Positions 27,001-33,009 of a stretch of 64,000 nt of DNA are shown here, piece after piece. Under the pieces are notes generated by a model that saw only the letters and a program-made list of their open reading frames with translations, was not told the DNA's origin and searched no databases. The translations under genes were made by a program, and so were the position numbers. Source of the stretch: Chionis minor (taxonomy: Eukaryota; Chordata; Aves; Charadriiformes; Chionididae); contig VZSF01000046.1 of the NCBI GenBank assembly GCA_013398295.1, forward strand, positions 248,001 through 312,000, given 5' to 3'. The first letter of the stretch is position 1. Every line of letters begins with the position of its first letter.

Positions 27001-30000
27001 CTTATTAAAAGAAACAAAAAACAAAAAACAAAAGTCCCCAGCCTTATCAGAGTCACACAAGAAACCAGGGGATGGAATTAGCTCTGTTCTCCTGAGCCCT
27101 AAGTTAATCCCTCTTAATTAGAGGAAAGCCAAAGAAATTGCAGAGTAAATAGTGAAAAGAGGAAGCCAGATGAGGAACGGAGAAATGACTAAACTGCAGC
27201 TGTCAGCTATATAGGTAGGTCTAAGACCCAAGAAAAGCTGAATTCTCTTTTTGCTGACAACTGACTTTCCTCAGCACCTCCCTTGCATTGAGCACCTCCA
27301 CTGAAAATAAATAAATAAATAAATAAAAAATGCTTCTTTTCTAGACTGTGAGCTTGACACTCAGCCCAACCACCTGACAGCAGCAGCAGACTACCTCATC
27401 CTGATTGATACTGCATTTGCCTTTGCTACCAGTTACCCACCCCTTATGAGACCAGAAAGGAAAGTGGATGTCATTTTGCATTTCAACTATAGTTCAGGTT
27501 CCCAGACAGGGGTGAGCCTTGGACATCCTTCTTTACTGATTTCTCTGTTTCATCACCAAGTTCCCAGAATGGTTGATCCTCTACTCAGAGAAACCTTTTT
27601 CCCCGTTATCTGGGAAGTGTAAATAAGCTAACAGTTTACCAGGGTTACATATCTTTATTGAACAGTACACGTCTTACCACAAAGTAAGCATTTAGTAAAC
27701 TGAATCTGCCTGGTTTTATGTGTAAATATCTTTTAGCTGATTTGAAGGCAGTCAGTTGTAGAATGAATGAAGCTAAACGCATTTTAAAATTGTCTAAGAC
27801 TTCTCAGTGCAATCATACATAGTCTTATGCATGGGAAAATGTACATTCAGGACAATACAACTGTAACAATAGAAGGGTTTGATGCAGACCATATATGCAA
27901 ATGAATGCAAGAACAGTTTGTATTTAGGAGCTTTGAATTCCTTAGAAAGAAAAAGTTGCCTAAAGGCAGCATTTTTAATATCAAAATGTGGGATGTAGCT
28001 TTTCGAAGACATGGGCATATGGATGCAGATCCATCCCACTTAACTCTGGCCTTCCAGGTCCTGGCTCCATATATAGTCTACACCTAAGTGGGGTACATGC
28101 CAGAATCTGTCAGAACTAGGCCCTAACCCTACAAACATTCCCAGTAAATTGGGTTTTGGTCAAATTCCATGTGTTTCCCTATGTCCTGACATTTTCTTTT
28201 GTTTTGTTTTCCTATTTTGGCAACCAGCCCCTGAAAGAAGCCTCCAAATACTTTGCAAAACAAGGAATTCCTTTCCCTACAAAGGTGCCAGATGATCAGG
28301 AAACCCCACATCTGAAGGAATGCTACATTGTTGGTGACAAGGAGAGCTCAGAAACGCCCATTGTGATATTCTTCCCTCTAGTAAATGACACCTTCAGGGA
28401 CTACAAAGCACCTGGTAAGTTTACAGCTACCCATCACATTAACCGAGGCAGTGGCCGCCTTCTTTCTCTTTTTTACTGTGCAATATCTGTTCTTCAGATC
28501 ATGCTGTAAACATAGGCTCAGACTCTCTTTGCTTAGATCTTAACCATATCAAGAAGCTTAAAACATGTAATTTTTCCTGGACAGTAGGGCAGCAGCTGGG
28601 ATCAGCCTTTGGCACATATGTCCCTCTTCAGATTTCTGTTTGGCTTTTCATAGGTAGATGGTAAAGTTTACTGATAAAAGTATATTCTGCTTATCTGCAG
28701 TGGCAGAAATTAGCAGGGTTATTTCCTCTCATACTTGTCCCCCTTTCCTGTTAGACAATGCTCTGGGGAATCTATGTATTTCATTGTTTAAAATAATTTC
28801 CAGGCTTACAGTTAGGCAGATAACCTTGAAAACAGAAGTGTGAACTAACAAAGTGATGAAAATACAACACCAAGCCATGCTGACACTTTCTGTTCACTTC
28901 AGTGAGTCCACTTTGGAATTTAAAGAGTTTCCATAGCAAAAATAGTTTCACTTCAAAACAGACAAATTTTAAGTCCTGGTACCATATCCCACAAAGCCAT
29001 ACCATCTCTGTTCATGCCAAAAGTTTCAGTTACTCTTTCTCCAGATGACAAAGTTCCTAACTCATGCTGTGAGAACACCTAGTTTTCCATCACTTCAAAG
29101 CCCCACAGTATACTGAAAAACATCAGTTCTAGGCTGGCATATGGTATATTAAATTTAATAACAAAAAGCCCTGCAGAAACTACTGTCCCAATTGTATTTA
29201 TTCTTCTCCTTTTTTTGAAGCAAGGCGTAAAAAAATCCTACGGTACTTTTGCTTTGTAGATATTCTAGATTGAGTTTGTTGCGCATTTGAGGTATGCAGT
29301 TGGGGTTTTATGCAGGCTATTTGTGCAGGTACACATACCATTCTACTTCAGTTCTTAACACGGATCAGATAACTGTAAGGCTGGTTTCTGCAGTTGCCCT
29401 CTGTAGAAAGAATTAGAGAAAGGAGAAAAAGAGAAAGAACTAGAACAGGAACAGAATTAGCTTCTGTACTGCTCTGTAAGGGAGTTTGCCTCCGCTCTCC
29501 CCCTCAATAATTTCCAGAACCCAGGAATGTTGTGCCTAACTCAGCTATCTAATATGAGGCGTACATCAGATGATGTGTAGATGCTACATGTCAATGTAAA
29601 TTATCAGGGAATCCAAAAAGGGGTGTTACTAGGTATGTAGAAAATGCATGTGAAGGTTTGCATGATATCTGCATATGACATACACTTCAGGCAAGCCTGT
29701 GCTGCCCAACCAGTTCAGCTGGTAGCTGCAAACTGAGACTAAACGGAAAGAGAGAGAAGGGGTCCTTGCTGGGCCACCACAGGTGAAGTTTCAGCTGAGC
29801 TGACATGGAAGAGCTTGGCCCATGCAGTTTTCTGGGAGGGCTGCCACCTTGCAGATGAGACCTGACCTCCATAGCGGCAGGATGGATGTTGCAGAAAGTC
29901 CTGGGAGGCTGGCGATGGAGGTTTGCCCTTTGTTAGTGACAGGCAGAGATCAACTTAATTTACAATGCTTCAGTACCATGCTCTAGGGCAGGTTTAAATG

Positions 30001-33000
30001 GTACAGGATGTGAAATATTAGTTCAATCACATGAACAGGCAGGTTTGGCATAGCCAGCTCATCCATCAGCTTGTTCAGCAAAGGGAAATCATAGCCTGGG
30101 CTGTAAACAAGGAAAACTGACATTCAAACTGTGTTACTTCTGCACTGGTTAGATTATTCCATGATCAAGTAGAAAGGGGACTTCATTTGAGTGGTACCAG
30201 TTCCTTCCAACTCACTCTGCAAAGATGGGAGTAGCGATGGGGAAGGAAAAAAAACGTGTGAGCCCTCATGTCAGGCATACAGGCTAACAAACAGCAGTGG
30301 ATCTCCACATCTTCAGGTCCCTGGCCCAGGGGTGGGATCCTCAGATGCCCTTTTACAAAGGCATATACTGGAGCCCAGGAATGTGCAGAATCTAACCAAA
30401 TCAATTGAGCTCTTCCCTTCCAAGAACCTGTTTGTTCTACGTGCTAACAGGCAGATCTAAGTTTGGCCTGCCCATACGCTCTGTCCCACCAGTGCAGAGC
30501 TGGCAGAAAAATAATATGGCCAAGTGGGCTTCTTAGACTCTCCGAATGCAAAGTTCAGGTAGGGTAAGTTTGCCTACTGCGCATTGAGTATATCATGTAA
30601 AACACACCCTCAACTCAGGGAGTGCATGTTGCCATCTACCGACATTAGTGTACAGATGTATTTACACCAACACAGTAAGTGGTGGTATGGCTAAAACAGC
30701 AGCTAAACCAAAAAAAAAAAAAAACCAAAAAGGTGCGACTGTCTAGAGCAGATGGCTGATACCAAGCTGAGATCAGCTATTATTTTGAATCACAGGTGAT
30801 TTATCAAGGTCCTAGAAAAACAAGTTAGGAGATGTGTTTTACATCTTCTATATCTATGAATTTGTTGAGATTTGTGATTTCCAGGGTAAGCTTTGGGTAC
30901 TTTTTTGCCCTGTACCAAAAACCTACTGTGGAGGTCCCCGTGAATATTTGCTCTGCGATAGCCTGCAAAAAAGGTTCTGCGTTAGCTTTGGATCTAGTTT
31001 CTGCTGTCAAATGAATTGAAATAAATAAGTTTATTGAATTTGTCTTCAGATCATAAGATACAATGGATCTAATATTTCCAGAGATGACAGTTTGTGGGAC
31101 TATCTGCCCAATTATTTTGCCTGGATCTGTGATATATGTGTTGATTATCCTGGGATGACGAAATGGGCATGAAAAGTTCTTTCAGTGTCCCTGCCAAATC
31201 TTAGTGATACAGGGAATATCAGGTTCACTCTCACTGTTGAGGTTACTTAAAGCCTGTAGTTTTTTTACAGTAGTAGGTAGGTCAAGGAAATTACTGTAAA
31301 TATTTGTGCCATCTGCTTCTGGGATATGTCCAGATAATAACTCGCTGAAGTCTCTCAGTTTAGATAACAAAATCTGGTTGTTTAGGTCTGATTTCTGTAT
31401 TTTTTGACAATTCTTCCCAGTAAGAACCAAGACAATGTAGCAGATTGTGCTCGAGCAAGTGCTAGGCCGTGCTGGGAGAAAGAATATCTGTCAGGTCACT
31501 GAGAATACAGGTGTATTTTTGGAAAGCTTGAATCACTGAAATACATGGATTTTTAGCAGCCTATTTCTGGAGGTATGAAAGGATAGTGATGAGAGAAACA
31601 ACACAATTCAGGGTTGAAGCTGTAAGGCACAGAAAGTGGCAGCGGCTTCAGGCCCATCACGCAGCAAGAAACCATGCTGTCATGAGGTCCTTGCTGCTGT
31701 TGTCTGCTTTGGGAGAAGAGGAGGAAAAAAGAGTAGTTGCCATTTACTTGCACCTTGGCTACAACTAGGGTGCTCCAATAACTGGGAGACATCAGCCCTG
31801 AGGGGGACTGGGGGACCATGCTGACAGGTCACTCCAGAGTTTAGGGAGGAGGCAGGGGGTCTCACCCTTCCGTGCTCAGAAGAGGAGCTACTTGTTTTGG
31901 CATTCCCAAGAGTACCCAGGACAACCCCTACTCGCCTCACCACCACCAGCTTCTCCACCCCCTGCTGCCAACCAAATATCCCAGCAAGAAAACACCTGTG
32001 GGGGGAAAATTTTGGGCTGTGATCCACTTATGTGTGCATGCCTGAGAAAAACCCTGACCCTAATTGCTTTTTGCTAATTAACAGAGTCGTTGTTTGTCCC
32101 TTAGGTGTGCAACGTAGCCCCTCAGAGATGGCAGAGGGTGATGTTGATGTTGCCAATACCTGTGGTCCGTATTACATAAACAATCTGAGCTATTCAGAGG
32201 AAGATTTTGACAAACTGGTGAACCTAAGTTACTACAACGTTCAGAACAATAAAGATTTGATTCTTCAGGCTTTGCATACGGCCGTGGAGCGGAAAAAGCA
32301 GCATAAGAAAGAGCAACAACTACAAAAAACACACAATGAGGATGGTATGTGTGTGCCTGAGAGAGAGGGAACCCAGCATTTGGCCGACTGCCCAGCAGTA
32401 GGGAATATGAAGTAAAATATCTGCGTCCTGTTAATGAAGAAAAAAAGGAATTTGATTAGGAAGTGAAGAAAAGCCAAAGAATGCTAAGAATAGCATTCGT
32501 CTGTCTTCAAAAATGCTAAAACCTGTCTGTCAGTGAAGGGAATAAACACAAAAAACCAGAGCTCTTCCATAATGAATCAATGTGCTTCCTTCGTTGACAA
32601 CCTCAGGAGCGTGGCTAGGTGAGGCTGCGCTCTGCTCATGTTTGCAGAAGTGACCTTTCAGGCCAAGGCCGAAATGCGTGGACAAGGAAGTGTGAGGAAG
32701 TTTATGCTGACCGTGTTTGTGCTCTACCTGTGCTATAAAAAGAGAGGATTGTCAGTCCAGAAACGCAGCAGAGAACAAAATCCACTGTCTCTAGAACAAA
32801 CCCAAGAAGCCCATTTGTGAACTAAGGAGTCTTTATGTGAATGTAAATAAATATTAAACTTTCTATAATAAAACACCTTTTTGGAGTCAGAGTTACAGCA
32901 AATAAACATTTTTCACAGCAAATACATGTTAAAGCCATTTCTTTTAGGTGCTTCTTCCTCTATTAGCAAGAAAATTGAAGACAACATGCAGACATTTCAT

Positions 33001-33009
33001 AGCTGCTGA
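68..33009 (+). CDS. PLA2G4E: cytosolic phospholipase A2 epsilon-like gene (whole spliced locus, 5' end outside window)
   Basis: This is a calcium-dependent group IV phospholipase A2. The family hydrolyses phospholipids at membranes, and mammalian PLA2G4E is known mainly as a calcium-stimulated N-acyltransferase that makes N-acyl-phosphatidylethanolamines. Exons: 3401-3476, 12902-13038, 13835-13963, 14639-14679, 15228-15270, 15692-15755, 16686-16855, 16980-17075, 17827-17864, 19089-19224, 20692-20828, 21121-21346, 22679-22793, 23214-23351, 25113-25220, 26255-26443, 27345-27511, 28228-28414, 32105-32344, 32948-33009, plus a possible 68-96. Every junction is GT-AG and in phase, and together they give 832 residues. 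Counted from 3401, the C2 domain spans about residues 5-130, the nucleophile Ser is near residue 352 and the catalytic Asp near 636. PLA2G4D and PLA2G4F are alternatives, but the sequence around the active site, the [15 protein letters not shown] block and the position beside EHD4 favour E. Confidence 0.85.
97..3400 (+). other. intron or upstream region, no gene seen
   Basis: AT-rich non-coding DNA between the putative 29-nt exon and the first C2 exon. No long conserved reading frame, CR1 fragment or RNA gene was recognised. If the 29-nt exon is not real, this is simply part of a larger first intron. Confidence 0.6.
3401..3476 (+). CDS. PLA2G4E: PLA2G4E exon, start of C2 domain
   Basis: Encodes [20 protein letters not shown] followed by HQADF, the first beta strand and start of calcium loop 1 of a cPLA2 C2 domain. 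The acceptor is TTTTTTTCAG and the donor GTAAGT. The exon ends in phase 1; its last T joins TA of the next exon to give Leu. An in-frame ATG at 3410 could serve as a start in a short transcript. A second AG three bases downstream makes a tandem acceptor. Confidence 0.88.
5425..5615 (+). repeat. MIR/L2-like ancient retroposon relic
   Basis: The stretch around 5465-5560 (GGCAAGTCA, CCTGTGCCTCTGTTGCCC, CTATAGAACATGGATAA, ATATCGTCTCCCAC) follows the characteristic order of the conserved core shared by MIR and L2-type elements: a 'GGCAAGTCACTT', then 'GTGCCTCAGTTTCCC', then 'TGTAAAATGGGGATAA'. It is strongly diverged and the ends are not defined. Confidence 0.5.
6541..6590. repeat. AT-rich (TA)n microsatellite
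   Basis: Alternating TA tract interrupted by AAATA and CTTTC, nearly self-complementary. Simple sequence, no gene. Confidence 0.85.
7190..7326 (+). repeat. CR1 LINE 3' end relic, + orientation
   Basis: The block AGGTCTCTTCTAACCCAGG followed by TAATTTTATGATT matches the 3' terminus of CR1, where 'GGTCCCTTCCAACC' precedes the ATTCTATG octamer. The preceding 100 bases are diverged but include the expected GAGGxxxTxxGACTxGAxG pattern. The copy is short and 5'-truncated, as CR1 insertions usually are. Confidence 0.55.
9791..10857 (-). mobile_element. CR1 LINE fragment, reverse orientation
   Basis: Read on the minus strand, this is the 3' kilobase of a CR1 retrotransposon. Its 3' tip is at 9791 (AATCATACAGAATGG) and it extends into the reverse-transcriptase end of ORF2 near 10,850. 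Minus-strand open frames contain recognisable C-terminal RT pieces, for example [30 protein letters not shown] and [14 protein letters not shown]. It is broken by stops and frame shifts and is therefore dead. It is the longest CR1 copy in the window. Confidence 0.9.
12597..12665 (+). repeat. copy 1 of a diverged dispersed repeat
   Basis: This segment (GATAAGGGGCAATATAAGAC, CTCCTGGCTATTCAT) resembles 13534-13593 over roughly the first 40 bases. I do not recognise the family. Confidence 0.4.
12902..13038 (+). CDS. PLA2G4E: PLA2G4E exon, C2 domain core
   Basis: Encodes [20 protein letters not shown] through the [11 protein letters not shown] block to RQVK. It carries the calcium loop 1 Asp (SDCYV) and the loop 2 Asn (NPVWNE) of cPLA2 C2 domains. 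The acceptor is TTTCTGTAG and the donor AAG|GTACAC. It starts by completing a Leu codon and ends in phase 0. Confidence 0.95.
13039..13834 (+). other. PLA2G4E intron with diverged repeat copy 2
   Basis: Non-coding. The segment 13534-13593 resembles 12597-12665, so two copies of an unknown repeat flank the C2 core exon. Nothing else is recognised. Confidence 0.6.
13835..13963 (+). CDS. PLA2G4E: PLA2G4E exon, C2 calcium loop 3
   Basis: Encodes 43 residues beginning [18 protein letters not shown] and ending FPLNPQ. The acidic DDDVIRDDD run corresponds to calcium loop 3 of the C2 domain, so calcium binding appears retained. Phase 0 at both ends; donor CAG|GTAAGG. Confidence 0.95.
13964..14638 (+). 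other. PLA2G4E intron, nothing else seen
   Basis: AT-rich intronic DNA ending in a long T tract before the next acceptor. No repeat or RNA gene recognised. Confidence 0.6.
14639..14679 (+). CDS. PLA2G4E: PLA2G4E exon, end of C2 domain
   Basis: Short 41-nt exon encoding [13 protein letters not shown], the last C2 beta strand (the family has 'EELEVEFLLE' here). Acceptor ATTTTCAG, donor GTGAGT, ending in phase 2 (AT|C, Ile). Confidence 0.9.
14680..15227 (+). other. PLA2G4E intron, nothing else seen
   Basis: Intronic DNA with a short A run near 15,145. No recognisable element. Confidence 0.6.
15228..15270 (+). CDS. PLA2G4E: PLA2G4E exon, PPETIITNG segment
   Basis: A 43-nt exon encoding [14 protein letters not shown]. 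The PPETxxTNG motif after the C2 domain is typical of the D/E/F branch of cytosolic PLA2s. Acceptor TTTTTCTAG, donor GTG|GTAAAA, ending in phase 0. Confidence 0.9.
15271..15691 (+). other. PLA2G4E intron, nothing else seen
   Basis: Intronic DNA; the small open frames crossing it are in frames without splice or homology support. Confidence 0.6.
15692..15755 (+). CDS. PLA2G4E: PLA2G4E exon, C2-lipase linker
   Basis: Encodes [20 protein letters not shown] plus Ser, the linker after the C2 domain. Acceptor GTCTGTTTTAG, donor GTAAGC, ending in phase 1 (G|AG, Glu). Confidence 0.92.
15756..16685 (+). other. PLA2G4E intron with a decoy exon-like segment
   Basis: Contains an exon-like open stretch at about 16,146-16,238 with an AG before and GTAGGC after. 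Its phase does not fit the flanking exons, whereas direct joining of 15755 to 16686 does. Otherwise unremarkable. Confidence 0.6.
16686..16855 (+). CDS. PLA2G4E: PLA2G4E exon, linker / start of catalytic half
   Basis: Encodes [17 protein letters not shown], then a Pro/Ser-rich stretch and [20 protein letters not shown]. The TFTVxGSFExTxxV and FFHYxKYxQ motifs occur in this part of PLA2G4E/D. The donor TTT|GTACGT is chosen because it leaves phase 0 as the next exon needs. Confidence 0.9.
16980..17075 (+). CDS. PLA2G4E: PLA2G4E exon, linker with basic patch
   Basis: Encodes [20 protein letters not shown] then [12 protein letters not shown]. The Cys/Arg-rich start and the LTLPLxSLP motif are found in family members. 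Acceptor CCTTTTCAG, donor GAG|GTAAGT, phase 0 at both ends. A different frame is also open here but lacks homology. Confidence 0.88.
17076..17826 (+). other. PLA2G4E intron, nothing else seen
   Basis: Moderately GC-rich then AT-rich intronic DNA. No repeat or RNA gene recognised. Confidence 0.6.
17827..17864 (+). CDS. PLA2G4E: PLA2G4E exon, short linker exon
   Basis: A 38-nt exon encoding [12 protein letters not shown]. Acceptor ATTTTCAG, donor ATG|GTAAGA, ending in phase 2 (TG|C, Cys). The family has a similar 'FDLHVKV' segment before the DVRLGFDLC block. Confidence 0.88.
17865..19088 (+). other. PLA2G4E intron, nothing else seen
   Basis: AT-rich intronic DNA. The 100-codon open frame at 18,349-18,651 has no recognisable relatives and no suitable splice sites. 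Confidence 0.6.
19089..19224 (+). CDS. PLA2G4E: PLA2G4E exon, entry to lipase domain
   Basis: Encodes [20 protein letters not shown], a basic [13 protein letters not shown] helix and the [11 protein letters not shown] segment. The DVRLGFDLC and LQLEEDL blocks are hallmarks of the cPLA2 cap/lipase start. Ends in phase 0; donor GAG|GTATCT. Confidence 0.95.
19225..20691 (+). other. PLA2G4E intron, nothing else seen
   Basis: Intronic DNA without recognised repeats or RNA genes. Confidence 0.6.
20692..20828 (+). CDS. PLA2G4E: PLA2G4E exon, oxyanion glycines and nucleophile serine
   Basis: Encodes [20 protein letters not shown] and further on [19 protein letters not shown] supplies the oxyanion-hole glycines and the arginine equivalent to Arg200 of cPLA2-alpha. 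GLSGT is the nucleophile elbow (family GxSGS/T), with Ser about residue 352 counted from 3401. Donor ATG|GTAAGA, ending in phase 2. Confidence 0.97.
21121..21346 (+). CDS. PLA2G4E: PLA2G4E exon, lipase domain
   Basis: Encodes [20 protein letters not shown] through [18 protein letters not shown]. The LYxDPDWSxxDL and FTDxWGLxIE motifs are conserved in D/E/F-type cPLA2s. It completes the Trp codon of the preceding exon and ends in phase 0. The acceptor follows a long T tract. Confidence 0.95.
21347..22678 (+). other. PLA2G4E intron with diverged CR1 piece and a GC-rich patch
   Basis: Holds the CR1 relic at 21,432-21,600 and a moderately GC-rich block near 22,000-22,300 with no supported coding content. 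Confidence 0.6.
21432..21600 (-). repeat. diverged CR1 LINE relic, reverse orientation
   Basis: The phrases CTCCACAACTTCTCTTGG and CAGTGTTTGACCACCCTG correspond to the reverse complement of the CR1 3' region ('TCCACAACTTCTCTGGGCAA', 'CAGTGTCTCACCACCCT'). Strongly diverged; boundaries are approximate. Confidence 0.6.
22679..22793 (+). CDS. PLA2G4E: PLA2G4E exon, lipase domain
   Basis: Encodes [20 protein letters not shown] then [18 protein letters not shown]. The KLxDQQxAL and GQNPLPIY motifs are conserved. Starts in phase 0 and ends in phase 1 (G|AA, Glu). Confidence 0.95.
22794..23213 (+). other. PLA2G4E intron, nothing else seen
   Basis: AT-rich intronic DNA. Confidence 0.6.
23214..23351 (+). 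CDS. PLA2G4E: PLA2G4E exon, [11 protein letters not shown] block
   Basis: Encodes [20 protein letters not shown] and later [20 protein letters not shown]. These are among the most conserved lipase-domain blocks of group IV PLA2s. Acceptor TTCTTTCAG, donor GAAG|GTGATT; phase 1 to phase 1. Confidence 0.97.
23352..25112 (+). other. PLA2G4E intron, nothing firm seen
   Basis: Contains a GC-richer block at about 24,000-24,450 without supported exons, then AT-rich DNA. The exon-like open frame at 23,943-24,125 has no family similarity. Confidence 0.55.
25113..25220 (+). CDS. PLA2G4E: PLA2G4E exon, lipase domain
   Basis: Encodes [16 protein letters not shown] to [12 protein letters not shown]. The IWSSxFSLNLxDAW motif is especially like PLA2G4E. 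Acceptor CCACAG, donor ATAG|GTGGGT; phase 1 to phase 1. An upstream open frame reads through the acceptor but adds no conserved sequence. Confidence 0.95.
25221..26254 (+). other. PLA2G4E intron, nothing else seen
   Basis: Intronic DNA; the purine-rich stretch near 25,730-25,960 has no recognised identity. Confidence 0.6.
26255..26443 (+). CDS. PLA2G4E: PLA2G4E exon, variable lipase insert
   Basis: Encodes [20 protein letters not shown], then [20 protein letters not shown] and [11 protein letters not shown]. The first half is a variable region; the HNFLxGLQxxxNYL block is conserved. Phase 1 to phase 1; donor AAAG|GTATGG. Confidence 0.93.
26444..27344 (+). other. PLA2G4E intron with AAAT microsatellite
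   Basis: Intronic DNA. Ends with a short (AAAT)n tract at about 27,305-27,328 just before the next acceptor. Confidence 0.65.
27345..27511 (+). CDS. PLA2G4E: PLA2G4E exon, catalytic aspartate
   Basis: Encodes [20 protein letters not shown] followed by [18 protein letters not shown] and [14 protein letters not shown]. The Asp in LIDTAF aligns with Asp549 of cPLA2-alpha, the partner of the nucleophile Ser. The Arg in RPER matches the conserved RPxR motif. Acceptor TTTTCTAG, donor GGG|GTGAGC, ending in phase 0. Confidence 0.97.
27512..28227 (+). other. PLA2G4E intron, nothing else seen
   Basis: AT-rich intronic DNA. Confidence 0.6.
28228..28414 (+). CDS. PLA2G4E: PLA2G4E exon, late lipase domain
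   Basis: Encodes [20 protein letters not shown], then [18 protein letters not shown] and [15 protein letters not shown]. The GIPFP, KECY and FPLVNxTFRxYKAPG motifs are conserved across the family. Starts in phase 0, ends in phase 1 with donor GTAAGT. Confidence 0.96.
28415..32104 (+). other. PLA2G4E intron (3.7 kb), nothing firm seen
   Basis: Intronic DNA with an A run near 30,711-30,724. Small open frames on both strands near 31.6-32.0 kb overlap in several frames and have no family similarity. Confidence 0.6.
32105..32344 (+). CDS. PLA2G4E: PLA2G4E exon, C-terminal part with lysine-rich helix
   Basis: Encodes [60 protein letters not shown] and a THNED tail. The [14 protein letters not shown] and YNVxNNKDxxLQAL blocks are conserved. 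The basic ERKKQHKK stretch corresponds to the polybasic C-terminus that mammalian PLA2G4E uses to bind phosphoinositides. As I recall, the human protein ends soon after this helix, so the further exon(s) here are an extension. Phase 1 at both ends. Confidence 0.95.
32648..32820 (+). CDS. PLA2G4E: candidate alternative terminal coding exon of PLA2G4E
   Basis: The acceptor ends TTTGCAG at 32,647. Spliced to 32,344, the frame stays open for about 57 residues ([16 protein letters not shown], then [17 protein letters not shown] and a charged tail) to a TGA at 32,818-32,820. Poly(A) signals follow 26-50 bases later. The hydrophobic [11 protein letters not shown] flanked by basic residues could be a membrane-touching segment. 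No relative is recognised. It could replace or coexist with the exon at 32,948. Confidence 0.5.
32846..32906 (+). terminator. cluster of polyadenylation signals
   Basis: AATAAA occurs at 32,846, 32,867 and 32,901, and ATTAAA at 32,853. The cluster lies directly downstream of the stop of the candidate alternative exon and upstream of the last canonical acceptor, as expected for a transcript end at about 32.9 kb. Confidence 0.55.
32948..33009 (+). CDS. PLA2G4E: terminal coding exon of PLA2G4E (one of two candidates)
   Basis: Acceptor TTCTTTTAG. Completes a Gly codon and encodes [19 protein letters not shown] before TGA at 33,007-33,009. Phase agrees with 32,344. There is no AATAAA or ATTAAA close behind; the first is an ATTAAA at 34,380, which would imply a 1.4-kb 3' UTR. 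The peptide is not recognised from other species, so this exon is less certain than the others. Confidence 0.55.

Larger units (their letters stand above)
32345..32947 (+). other. last PLA2G4E intron, containing an alternative terminal exon
   Basis: Retention of this intron would add about 23 codons before a TAA at 32,413-32,415. It also contains the phase-compatible exon at 32,648-32,820 and a cluster of poly(A) signals at 32,846-32,906. Confidence 0.65.
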
